Positions 1 to 8,051 of a stretch of DNA of 33,739 bases are shown in pieces. The position numbers and the translations under genes are program-made. The stretch is from a virus: IMG/VR virus record IMGVR_UViG_3300032163_000067, positions 1 through 33,739 of that record; one strand, given 5' to 3'. A model generated the notes under the pieces. The model saw only the letters and a list, made by a program, of their open reading frames with translations. It made no database searches and was not told where the DNA came from. Each line of letters begins with the position of its first letter. Position 1 is the stretch's first letter.

Positions 1-145
1 CACAGGGAGCAGGCACAGGCTTGGTTATTGGAAATCCAGATATTCTTTCCATTATAAAACAAACCGTTAAAATCGGAGTAGATAATACTTTAAATTGTGG
101 ATGGCTTTCTGTTGATGCCGGAAATAACGGAGTTCAGCCTTTTAA
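1..145. repeat. Terminal overlap, left copy (pairs with 33595-33739)
   Basis: These 145 bases are identical to the last 145 bases of the window except at position 52 (T here, A at 33646). The reading frame is the same in both copies. This is what a circular or circularly permuted genome looks like when an assembler leaves an overlap. The mismatch turns Ile (ATT) here into Asn (AAT) there, so it is either population variation or a contig-end error. A genuine short terminal repeat is possible but less likely, because it would lie inside a coding frame. Confidence 0.9.
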
Positions 146-1418
146 ATTTAATGTAAACTCAGGAGTTGCTATTGGTAAAGACAATAACACAACTGTGAAT
201 ATATTAGGGACAGGAATGGCATTGACCATTCAGGGAATTAATAACGGTGCCGATGTTCAGTCTGGACTTGAATTACAAAATTCAGGAGTTGGCACAACTT
301 CTGTGGTTGGACGGGTTTCTTATTATGCGGGCACAAATTTAGTTTCATCAGCAGCTGTAACAACAGATGGAGCAACTGATGCAGGATATTATGTTATTTC
401 TACAAAACACACAGGTGCATCAAATGCTGAAAGGTTAAGAATAAATTCTTCTGGTAATGTTGGCGTAGGAACTTCAGCTTCTACAAGTAATTTTCAAGTG
501 TCACAAAACACAGTAGGTATCGGCACAATTACAACAGATGGAGTAAATACTGTATCAGGTATAACAACTCAATTTACAAATACATTTAAGGTAGGAGATA
601 CAATTACAGCAAGCGGTGTTACACGTACAATTTCTGTCATCACAAGTGATGTATTAATGACAACTCAAAATCCAACTTGGGGCGTTCTTAATACAGGCAC
701 TTCAGTGTACACTCTTGTTGGTGGAGATAATTTTGCTATCAAGGGAAATGGGCGCGTTGGTGTTGGAACTACAACACCGAAAGACCTATTCCATGTATTT
801 TCTACTTCCAGTAATTCAGCAGGATTAGCAGTTGGAGATGGTGTTGTTAATAGAGGATTGAACATAGGATATAATAGTGGCAACGTCTATTTCAATCAAA
901 TGTTTAATGATACTAATGGAGATTTCTATTTTAGAACTATGGTTTCAGCGGCTAATCCTATTTCTGCCTTAACTATTAAGGGTGGTGGTAATGTTGGTTT
1001 TGGAACTACAACTCCAAGAGATGGAATGGAAATAACCGGCAATACAATTGTAGGAGGGAATTTTTCAGCAGGAACAAATAATGCTACAAATTATTATTTT
1101 GGAAGAAGGTTAAGAAGAGTAGTTAATGTCGCATCGTCTGCTGGTCCTACAATTAATACAGATACAACAGATGTGGCTTCTATTACTGGATTAACTGTGG
1201 CTATAACTGGTATAACAGTAAGTGGAACACCAAATGATGGAGATTTACTTGAAATAAGAATTACAGATAATGGAACAGCAAGAGCTTTGACTTTTGGACC
1301 TTCTTTCTCTGCAACAACAGTTTCATTGCCAACAACAACTGTAATAAACAATATGCTAAGAACATTCTATGAATGGAATGTTCCGAATGGTAAATGGGAT
1401 ATAATTCGTTCAGCATGA
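1..1418 (+). CDS. Giant tail fibre protein, C-terminal part (continues from 30015-33739)
   Basis: This frame is open from the left edge and ends at TGA 1416-1418. An in-frame TTG at position 21 is not a real start: across the circular junction the frame is the end of the gene that begins at 30015, giving about 1,665 residues in all. This part carries repeated GNVGVGT/GRVGVGTTTP/GNVGFGTTTP elements, typical of shaft repeats in phage fibres. It ends in a compact domain closing with NGKWDIIRSA, a style of ending common in tail-fibre tip domains. No peptidase S74 chaperone motif is visible. The next small ORF overlaps its stop (TGATG). Probable role: distal, receptor-facing part of a trimeric fibre; the receptor is unknown. 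Confidence 0.85.
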   Translation, partial: QGAGTGLVIGNPDILSIIKQTVKIGVDNTLNCGWLSVDAGNNGVQPFKFNVNSGVAIGKDNNTTVNILGTGMALTIQGINNGADVQSGLELQNSGVGTTSVVGRVSYYAGTNLVSSAAVTTDGATDAGYYVISTKHTGASNAERLRINSSGNVGVGTSASTSNFQVSQNTVGIGTITTDGVNTVSGITTQFTNTFKVGDTITASGVTRTISVITSDVLMTTQNPTWGVLNTGTSVYTLVGGDNFAIKGNGRVGVGTTTPKDLFHVFSTSSNSAGLAVGDGVVNRGLNIGYNSGNVYFNQMFNDTNGDFYFRTMVSAANPISALTIKGGGNVGFGTTTPRDGMEITGNTIVGGNFSAGTNNATNYYFGRRLRRVVNVASSAGPTINTDTTDVASITGLTVAITGITVSGTPNDGDLLEIRITDNGTARALTFGPSFSATTVSLPTTTVINNMLRTFYEWNVPNGKWDIIRSA

Positions 1419-1540
1419 TGAAAAAAATTAAAAATGCGGCGGCGAAGACTGGATTAGTATTTTTTAGCGGAGCAACATTCTATTGTTATACAGGTTCAAC
1501 CGGAGCTTCAATAATGAGATTTAATCTATCAACACCATAA
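1418..1540 (+). CDS. Small protein, 40 aa, translationally coupled to the giant fibre
   Basis: The ATG at 1418 shares its A with the fibre stop (TGATG), and the frame runs to TAA 1538-1540. The product starts MKKIKNAAAKTGLVFF and has a weakly hydrophobic middle (GLVFFSGATFYCY). The stop-start overlap and tight fit before the next gene (4-nt gap) argue for a real gene. I do not recognise it. It might be a fibre-associated small protein or a vestigial tail of a longer gene. It is too short for a confident call. Confidence 0.5.
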   Translation: MKKIKNAAAKTGLVFFSGATFYCYTGSTGASIMRFNLSTP

Positions 1541-1544
1541 AGCT

Positions 1545-1817
1545 ATGGCAATACAAGACAATTATGAAAGGATAGCAAAAAAAATAGAAATGGCTGTTAT
1601 TGACATTGTTCATAATTCTGGGCACAACAAAACAGGCCATCTATTATCAAGTATACAAGTTACATCTGATAATAAAGGATTTTACTTTTCTTGTTCTGAT
1701 TATGTAAAATACTTGGATAACGGTAAATTATTAATGGAGATTAAAAATAAAATAAAGGATATAACTCGAGAAGAAATTGCAGAAGCAATAAAAAATGAAT
1801 TGACAACTGACATTTAA
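1545..1817 (+). CDS. HK97 gp10-like head-tail/tail completion protein (putative)
   Basis: The product has 90 residues. The N-terminal helix is followed by NKTGHLLSSIQVTSD and FSCSDYVKYLDNGKLL. A Gly-x-Leu-x-x-Ser-Ile strand followed by a Tyr-x-x-Tyr/Leu-Asp-x-Gly motif is the pattern seen in small HK97-gp10-type proteins at the head-tail joint. The C-terminus is a charged helix (ITREEIAEAIKNEL). It lies 4 nt after the 40-aa ORF and 9 nt before the next tail gene, so it is cotranscribed with them. The family call rests on pattern and context only; a generic tail protein is the alternative. Confidence 0.5.
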   Translation: MAIQDNYERIAKKIEMAVIDIVHNSGHNKTGHLLSSIQVTSDNKGFYFSCSDYVKYLDNGKLLMEIKNKIKDITREEIAEAIKNELTTDI

Positions 1818-1826
1818 GCATAGAAG
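1809..1826 (+). promoter_or_regulatory. GACATTTA leader motif before the 408-aa tail gene
   Basis: GACATTTAAGCATAGAAG lies directly before the ATG at 1827 and overlaps the end of the previous gene. The GACATTTA core recurs at 8033, 10166 and 29964, with GCATTTA and GCATATTTA variants at 11284 and 14111. This is the weakest member of that set. Confidence 0.3.
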
Positions 1827-3053
1827 ATGAGTATAACAATCAATAGCCAGCCAGGTCTTTTTTCTCCTGTACAAAGTCCAATGTATTTCAGGGTTACGTC
1901 AACCAATACTTCACAGTGTGGTTTCAACTATGTATTTGATATTTTTACCGGCAATACTGATTATAAAACGAGGATAGTTCTTCAGGCAAGACTTGACGGG
2001 AGTTGTGTGTTTACACCAAACACAGTACTTAAATCTTATTTAGGGTACGACCTGCAACCTACCTCATCTTCTGTAAAAGGTGCATCAAATTCAGCAATGC
2101 AATATAGGGTTTCAATTGGGGAGCAATATGGTCTTGGAAATAATTGTACAACTGGAGTTACAACATTCTCTGGAATCACTACCCAAAGTGGCTATTGTTG
2201 GAATGCAGTTACTCAATATAAGGATTTTCCAACTTTTAAGTACACTCAATTTTATATGACTGGCTCAACCAGTCGTTTTCTTACGAATCGACCTGATAAT
2301 TTAAAGGTTAACCCTATGGAATGGGAAACTATTTCAATATTGAACGTAAATTCAGGAGGGACAAAAGTATCAGGATTTTTATACACATTTGCAAGTGACG
2401 ATGGTTCTTCAGTAAGTCAGTTTTTCTTATCAAATCCTTTTAGTGCCAGTACCGCTGGAAGTGCCAAACTATTAAATATACCTGTTGGTACAGCTAATTT
2501 AGAACAGGCTTTTTTAATCTCATTTAATTACGCAGCTTTCAATTACTATACAATTCAGGCTACATCCGGCAACAGTGCATCAACTACTGGGATATCCGAG
2601 GTAAGGACTTTCAGGTTTAATGATGTATGTTACAAGTATCCAGGAGTAAGATTGGCCTTCTTAAATTCACTTGGTGGATTTGAGTTCTTCAATTTTCCTA
2701 TGATAAGTCGTAAATTCATAGATGTAGAAAGGGAAAAATATCAGAAAATACTACCATATAATTATAACGTAGGGAATAGAGCAAGGGCAGTAGTTGAAAC
2801 ACAAGCACAAGAAAGTGTCACAATTGGAACCGACTATATATCAACAGAAGTATCCGAGTGGTTAATTAGAGAATTTTACACCAGTCCAGAAGTATATGAA
2901 ATGCAAGGCGATGGTACTTATCTACCAATAACAGTTGAGCCGGGAAACAAGGAAATACCTTCTACATTTAATGATAAATTGGTTCAATTGTCATTCAAAT
3001 ATACATATGCTTTTGATAGAGGAACAACTTCTGGTGGAGGCGGTGCAGCATAA
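1827..3053 (+). CDS. Putative minor tail / distal tail structural protein
   Basis: The product has 408 residues, is mostly beta-strand in character and has no signal peptide. The N-terminal part (SITINSQPGLFSPVQSPMYF, then YKTRIVLQARLDG) looks like a beta-sandwich. The C-terminal part (EVSEWLIREFYTSPEVYEM, LPITVEPGNKEIPS, LVQLSFKYTYAFDRG) ends in a Gly-rich tail. It sits just upstream of the large tail-tip candidate at 3084 with a 30-nt gap. I recognise the style of Bacteroidetes phage tail proteins but cannot name a family. Structural role in the tail tip or baseplate is inferred from position. Confidence 0.55.
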   Translation: MSITINSQPGLFSPVQSPMYFRVTSTNTSQCGFNYVFDIFTGNTDYKTRIVLQARLDGSCVFTPNTVLKSYLGYDLQPTSSSVKGASNSAMQYRVSIGEQYGLGNNCTTGVTTFSGITTQSGYCWNAVTQYKDFPTFKYTQFYMTGSTSRFLTNRPDNLKVNPMEWETISILNVNSGGTKVSGFLYTFASDDGSSVSQFFLSNPFSASTAGSAKLLNIPVGTANLEQAFLISFNYAAFNYYTIQATSGNSASTTGISEVRTFRFNDVCYKYPGVRLAFLNSLGGFEFFNFPMISRKFIDVEREKYQKILPYNYNVGNRARAVVETQAQESVTIGTDYISTEVSEWLIREFYTSPEVYEMQGDGTYLPITVEPGNKEIPSTFNDKLVQLSFKYTYAFDRGTTSGGGGAA

Positions 3054-3083
3054 CGGATATCGGATATTTGTGTTTATTAAACA

Positions 3084-6000
3084 ATGAAAAGACAATTAGA
3101 AATAATATTAGGCTCTGCCACAGGACTTACATATAATAAGAACCAGTTGTCTTATTATAATAATGTTAAGACTGGTAATCTTATTCCTGTTTTACAGTCT
3201 TACTTAATTCCTGCACCAGGAGGTACTTTGGATTTATATGAGAATGAAGTATATTCTCTAAATTATGCCATTTCAGATATAAGAAATTACGCAGAAAGAA
3301 ATTCAAACTTCAGTAAAACAATACATTTACCAGGAACAGCAAACAACAATAAATTACTGGGTCATATATTTGAAATAGGAGCTAAGGGCAGTTTTAATCC
3401 AAATAAAAAAGTACCAGTACAAGTTTTGTCAGATACAATGCCGGTATTTGAAGGTAATTTTCAGCTCGCTAAGATAAACCCAAATCCTGTTTCTTACGAA
3501 TGTGTATTGTACGGAGATACAGATAATTTTGTACAAAATCTTGGAGACGCCAAATTTGCAGACCTGAATTTTTCAGGTATGACACACAGGATTGATTATG
3601 CTCATACAACAGCTTCTTGGACAAACTGGAGAACTCTTGGGTATTATTACCCATTGATTGACTACGGAAAAGGATGGTCTATAGCTGATATGAAAGGTCA
3701 GTATAACAATGGTGGTGGAGTTTCTATTGATGACTTACATCCTGGACTTAGGGTTAAGACGGCTTGGGATATGATATTTTCAGCTGCCGGCTATACTTAT
3801 CAGTCTAATTTTCTAAATTCAGAATGGTTTGGTAATCTGCTTATTCCTTGTCCTTTTTCTGACCCAAAACATACTTCTGATTTTATAGACGATAATACAT
3901 TTAAAATAGGATTTTCAGCAGATACAACTTACAATTCTATATTCAATGCAGTATGGATTCCTGGATATGCGGCTTTATCCGGACCGGAATTCAGTGATGC
4001 GTCTTCTCCTGGATATTCGAATGCAAATGGTGCTTACAATACTTCAACTTTTGTATATACAGTAGCTAATGTTGTTGGTATGATGAAGTTTGGGATGCAA
4101 ATTAATGGCATTTCGACTGGCACTACTTTACAGGCACACTTCTATAAGAATAATAATTTTTCTAATGGGCAGGTTCCTAAAATAATATATTCAGCTCCTT
4201 CTAATCCATCTCAATATATAAATTCATTTACTTCATTAGTAGAGTTCGAAAGCTGGGTAGTTCCAGGTGACCAAATATATATTAAGCTTTTAGCATATTC
4301 AGCAGTTAATCCTCCTTTAGATGGTATAAGAATTCTTAAACAGGATTCTTTTATTTACAATAAAGTAAATCCTACAATTTATCAGGGCTCTATTCCATAC
4401 TTCGGTTCATTTGTAAATCAAGACGTTAAACAAGCGGATTTTTTTAAGTCTATTGTCAAAGCTTTTAATCTTTATATAGAACCTTCGAAGGACGTTCCAA
4501 ACAGATTAAGAATAGAACCGAGAGACGATTACTATGATTCTGGTGGAGGAAAAGATTGGAGTTCAAAAATAGATATTTCTTCTCCTATAACAGAAGTGTT
4601 ACTTGGGGATTTAACAAACAAAACAACAAATCTTACTTACAAACAGGATAAAGATTATCTAAATGAAAAATATTTTTCTGAAAGAGAGAGAGTGTTTGGA
4701 GATTATAAATTTACAGTTGATAATGATTTTGTTGTAGGAGAGCGTAAAATCGAGCTTATATTTTCTCCTACACAAAGCACTTTTGTAGCAAACACTACAC
4801 AATTCATTATACCTCAAATTGCGAAATTAGGCACAAATAATTCTCTACAACCTACTGATATGAACATCAGGATGGTTCAGATATTCAGCGGTGGAACAAT
4901 TAAGAACGCATCTTCTGATAGCTGGGTTTTACAAGGAGTTGCACAAACAAGCTATCCATATGTAGGTATGGTTGACGCACCATTTTCTGGTGCAACCTCC
5001 ATAAACTTTGGTGTTCCAGATGGATATTATTATACCGGAGTATCAGGAGAAACAAATAATAACCTTTTTTATAATTATTGGCAGAACACATTACTTGAAG
5101 CGTCTGACGTAGATTCAAGGTTGATAACTTGTAGAGCATTCCTTACACCAGCAGATATAGCCACATTAGATTTTAGAAATAAAATTTATATTGACCATAT
5201 TGATAGTCATGGACATTACTTCAGACTTAATAAAATCAGTGATTACGACCCTTCAAAAGATGGTCTTTGTACCGTAGAATTAATTAAAATAAGAGAAGGA
5301 ATATCAGTAATTCAGCCAAGGAAACTTACTGTTTTTTCAGGAATTACCATTGGTGGTATTGTTCCTAAGTGGTCACCAGGACATCCAATTGTAATTTATC
5401 CTGTTGTAATTGGCGGCGGTGGATTAAATACATCAGTTCCATTTACTGGAATGTCAAATGTAGGACGTTGGAATGTTGTATCGCATCCGGATAATATAAT
5501 TTCAGACCAATCAGAAGGAAATAGTGTTAATGGTAGAAGTAATATAATATCCAATTTTTCTGAAAATAATGCAATATTCGGTTCGGCAAATACAATTAAT
5601 AGTCTTGCCAAAAGCAATATAACTGCCGGTGACGGAAATTATGTCTCAGATTATGCTTCTTATGATTTTGTTCAAGGAAGCGGAAATACTATATCTACCG
5701 GTGTAACCAACTCACAGATATTTGGAAATAATTTAACAGCATTTAGCTCAAATACAGCATATTTTGGAGGAAGCATAATTGCAAGCAATAATTTAACTGT
5801 ATCAGGCTCATCATTTTTTAACATTGCTTCGGCAACTACATTATCAGCCGGAACATTTTATTCTGGAACTACTCCTTTAAGTCAGATAATTCAGACTATG
5901 ATTTCTTCGTTTTCTGGTTCTTCTTCAAATATTTGGGCAGAAGGAACTGGATTACAAAGTGTTGTTTTGTTTTTAACTGGAACAACTGCAAATAATGCAG

Positions 6001-6098
6001 TTGGAAGTAGGTCTTTTGTGTCAGGATTTGCCAACACAGTTAATGTAGCCGGAATTTCAGGAAGTATATTAGGAGGAAGAAATAATTTAGTAGGATAA
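3084..6098 (+). CDS. Large tail-tip/baseplate protein with C-terminal fibre-like repeats
   Basis: The product has 1,004 residues. The N-terminal half contains YAISDIRNYAERNSNFSKTI with HLPGTANNNKLLGHIF, a segment I associate with Bacteroidetes siphophage tail-tip or hub proteins, and then long beta-rich stretches. From about residue 790 it changes to degenerate beta-roll repeats (SNIISNFSENN, GSGNTISTGV), then a linker SAGTFYSGTTPLSQII, then GSRSFVSGFANTV and GSILGGRNNLVG at the very end. The same linker style is in the giant fibre (FFSGSTPLSDII). The gene stops in mid-repeat at TAA 6096-6098. The next ORF, in the same frame after a second TAA, resumes the repeats, so this looks like the front half of a split fibre. 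Confidence 0.7.
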   Translation: MKRQLEIILGSATGLTYNKNQLSYYNNVKTGNLIPVLQSYLIPAPGGTLDLYENEVYSLNYAISDIRNYAERNSNFSKTIHLPGTANNNKLLGHIFEIGAKGSFNPNKKVPVQVLSDTMPVFEGNFQLAKINPNPVSYECVLYGDTDNFVQNLGDAKFADLNFSGMTHRIDYAHTTASWTNWRTLGYYYPLIDYGKGWSIADMKGQYNNGGGVSIDDLHPGLRVKTAWDMIFSAAGYTYQSNFLNSEWFGNLLIPCPFSDPKHTSDFIDDNTFKIGFSADTTYNSIFNAVWIPGYAALSGPEFSDASSPGYSNANGAYNTSTFVYTVANVVGMMKFGMQINGISTGTTLQAHFYKNNNFSNGQVPKIIYSAPSNPSQYINSFTSLVEFESWVVPGDQIYIKLLAYSAVNPPLDGIRILKQDSFIYNKVNPTIYQGSIPYFGSFVNQDVKQADFFKSIVKAFNLYIEPSKDVPNRLRIEPRDDYYDSGGGKDWSSKIDISSPITEVLLGDLTNKTTNLTYKQDKDYLNEKYFSERERVFGDYKFTVDNDFVVGERKIELIFSPTQSTFVANTTQFIIPQIAKLGTNNSLQPTDMNIRMVQIFSGGTIKNASSDSWVLQGVAQTSYPYVGMVDAPFSGATSINFGVPDGYYYTGVSGETNNNLFYNYWQNTLLEASDVDSRLITCRAFLTPADIATLDFRNKIYIDHIDSHGHYFRLNKISDYDPSKDGLCTVELIKIREGISVIQPRKLTVFSGITIGGIVPKWSPGHPIVIYPVVIGGGGLNTSVPFTGMSNVGRWNVVSHPDNIISDQSEGNSVNGRSNIISNFSENNAIFGSANTINSLAKSNITAGDGNYVSDYASYDFVQGSGNTISTGVTNSQIFGNNLTAFSSNTAYFGGSIIASNNLTVSGSSFFNIASATTLSAGTFYSGTTPLSQIIQTMISSFSGSSSNIWAEGTGLQSVVLFLTGTTANNAVGSRSFVSGFANTVNVAGISGSILGGRNNLVG

Positions 6099-6116
6099 TT
6101 ATAAGAAAGAAATTTA

Positions 6117-7868
6117 ATGAGCAATTATAATACAATAATAAGCGGAACATATAATTCGGCAACAACCGGTAGTTATATTTTTATTGGCAATGGACATGGT
6201 CATATTGCAACAGGTAACCATACATCTATTTCGAGTGGATATAAAAATACTGCTACAGGCGATTATTCTGGAATAGGCAGTGGGAAATATAATACAACTA
6301 TTGGTTATTATTCACATATAGGCGCAGGTTATAATAACACTTCTATTGGCGATTGGTCAGTTGTTGGCGCTGGTAAAAACAATATAGCGTATGGTGCCTA
6401 TGCTACAATTGCCGGCGGTTATAATAATTATAGCTCAGGAAGCAACACAACAATAGGAGGCGGATTAAACAATACTGCTGGAAATAACTATTCAAGTATT
6501 CTTGGTGGTAGAAATATTCGTTCTTATGGAACAGCTGCATCTATAGCTGGTGGCAGCACTAACTACGTAGGAAACCCAGGTGCCCACAGCTTTATTGGCG
6601 GAGGTTCCGGCAACACAACAATAGCAGCATACTCAGTTGTAGTTGGTGGATTCAGAAATACAATAACTCAAAGTTCTAATTATGGTTTTATAGGAGCAGG
6701 AAAATTAAATTCTGTTTTGAGTGGTTCTTCTGTAGTTGTTGGCGGAAGAAACAATAAAACATCCAATACCTTTTCAACTATCGTAGGTGGTTCTGGAAAC
6801 ACAGCATCTGGGCTTTATACATTCGTTGGAGGAGGAAAAGGCAATATTGCTACTGGACATACCTCTTCTATTTTAGGTGGCCAATATAATACTGCAAGAG
6901 GAACTCACTCTTCAATGCTAGGCGCCGGCATTAGTAATACAGCAATAGCAAACTATTCATTGGTGGCAGGCTCAGGAAATAGAAGTGGTGCAGAAGGATT
7001 TAATACAAAATTTATAAGAGTATTTGGTCAGAACAACACAGCCACAACTACCCACTCTTCTGTTTTGGGAGGGCAAAATAATCTCGCAGGAACAGCAGGA
7101 CTTAACTCCGGAAGCATAGTTGTTGGCGGTGCGAGCAATACATCTACAGGAAACTATTCATTTGTTGGTAATGGTAGCGCGAACTATGCAGCACTCAATG
7201 ATAAGGCGACTATTGTAAATGGAACATCTAACAAGGCAGATAGGATTTTCACATTTATAGGCAATGGCTATAGAAATACTGCAAATGCAAGTTTCGCCTC
7301 TGTTCTAAACGGAAGCGCCAACACAATTACAGGTATATATTCTGCCGTATTGAATGGTAAAGGCATAAGTGTTTCAGGAACATACTCTTCTGTATTAGGT
7401 GGATTAAACAATACTATATCAGCTGGCTTCTCACATATAGTAGGAAGTTCAGGTAATACAATATCCGGAATTAATAGCTCCATTATATCTGGAACGAAGA
7501 TGAGTCTATCTTCCAATACGTCTGTTGCAATTGCACTTTCTGGATTAACAATAGGAACCAATAATACTGTATTTGTTCCAGACCTTGCAATTCTTCGTTC
7601 AGCCGGAGCAAGTAGAGGTATATTTATACAGACAGGAGCAACTGATGCAACTGCAGGATGGGCTGTAATGGCTGGCGGAACCGTTGTTGTAAGCACTTCA
7701 AAAGTCACAGCTAATTCAATAATAATACTTACGGCACAATCAGGTACGTTGAATCTTGGTGCAGTCAGAATAAGCGCAAGGACAGCTGGAACCTCGTTTA
7801 CGATATTAAGTACAAACGCATTGGATACAGGAGCTGTTGGATGGTGGATACTCGAACCCATAGCTTAA
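6117..7868 (+). CDS. Beta-roll (YadA-head-like) tail fibre protein
   Basis: The product has 583 residues. From residue 1 to about 465 it is an uninterrupted array of about 15-residue units of the form (x)YSxIGGGxNNxASG, the pattern of left-handed parallel beta-rolls in trimeric autotransporter heads and many phage fibres. The last 100 residues form a distinct tip domain (VVSTSKVTANSIIILTAQ, ARTAGTSFTILSTNALD, GWWILEPIA) of a type seen at the end of phage fibres. It lacks any N-terminal anchor and starts inside the repeat array, in the same frame as the preceding gene and separated from it by two TAA codons. It may assemble with that protein. Receptor binding is inferred. Confidence 0.8.
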   Translation: MSNYNTIISGTYNSATTGSYIFIGNGHGHIATGNHTSISSGYKNTATGDYSGIGSGKYNTTIGYYSHIGAGYNNTSIGDWSVVGAGKNNIAYGAYATIAGGYNNYSSGSNTTIGGGLNNTAGNNYSSILGGRNIRSYGTAASIAGGSTNYVGNPGAHSFIGGGSGNTTIAAYSVVVGGFRNTITQSSNYGFIGAGKLNSVLSGSSVVVGGRNNKTSNTFSTIVGGSGNTASGLYTFVGGGKGNIATGHTSSILGGQYNTARGTHSSMLGAGISNTAIANYSLVAGSGNRSGAEGFNTKFIRVFGQNNTATTTHSSVLGGQNNLAGTAGLNSGSIVVGGASNTSTGNYSFVGNGSANYAALNDKATIVNGTSNKADRIFTFIGNGYRNTANASFASVLNGSANTITGIYSAVLNGKGISVSGTYSSVLGGLNNTISAGFSHIVGSSGNTISGINSSIISGTKMSLSSNTSVAIALSGLTIGTNNTVFVPDLAILRSAGASRGIFIQTGATDATAGWAVMAGGTVVVSTSKVTANSIIILTAQSGTLNLGAVRISARTAGTSFTILSTNALDTGAVGWWILEPIA

Positions 7869-7873
7869 TTAAT

Positions 7874-8032
7874 ATGACCCAGAAAGAACAACTAAAACTA
7901 ATAGAAGCAGTAACAAACGCTATGGATTATGTTTATGAGGAAAGGCTTAAAATAATTGAAAACAAAATTGATAGTTTGATAAAATATACAGCCGGTACTT
8001 ATGAGACAATAAATAAAATAGACGTAAAATAA
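7874..8032 (+). CDS. Small helical protein, 52 aa, before the tape measure
   Basis: The frame can be read from 7841, overlapping the fibre gene, but the start at ATG 7874, 5 nt after the fibre stop, fits spacing better and gives MTQKEQLKLIEAVTNAMDYV onward. The whole product looks like one or two amphipathic helices (EERLKIIENKIDSLIK). It sits 19 nt before the tape measure gene. The function is unknown. A small tail-assembly or coiled-coil partner of the tape measure protein is possible but not shown. Confidence 0.55.
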   Translation: MTQKEQLKLIEAVTNAMDYVYEERLKIIENKIDSLIKYTAGTYETINKIDVK

Positions 8033-8047
8033 GACATTTATATAAAG
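8033..8047 (+). promoter_or_regulatory. GACATTTATA late leader/promoter motif before the tape measure gene
   Basis: GACATTTATATAAAG begins right after the stop of the small upstream gene and ends 4 nt before ATG 8052. It is one of six related motifs in front of late genes. No Bacteroidetes TAnnTTTG box is evident here, so it could be a phage-specific promoter element or a translation leader. Confidence 0.4.
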
Positions 8048-8051
8048 AACA

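Noticed and set aside
21-1418. Independent 465-codon gene starting at TTG 21.
   Set aside because: The frame is open to the left edge and joins the frame ending at 33739 across the circular overlap, so TTG 21 is an internal codon.
7268-7861. Minus-strand ORF of 197 codons under the fibre gene.
   Set aside because: It is a mirror of the repetitive, stop-poor fibre sequence; the plus-strand frame has clear beta-roll repeats.
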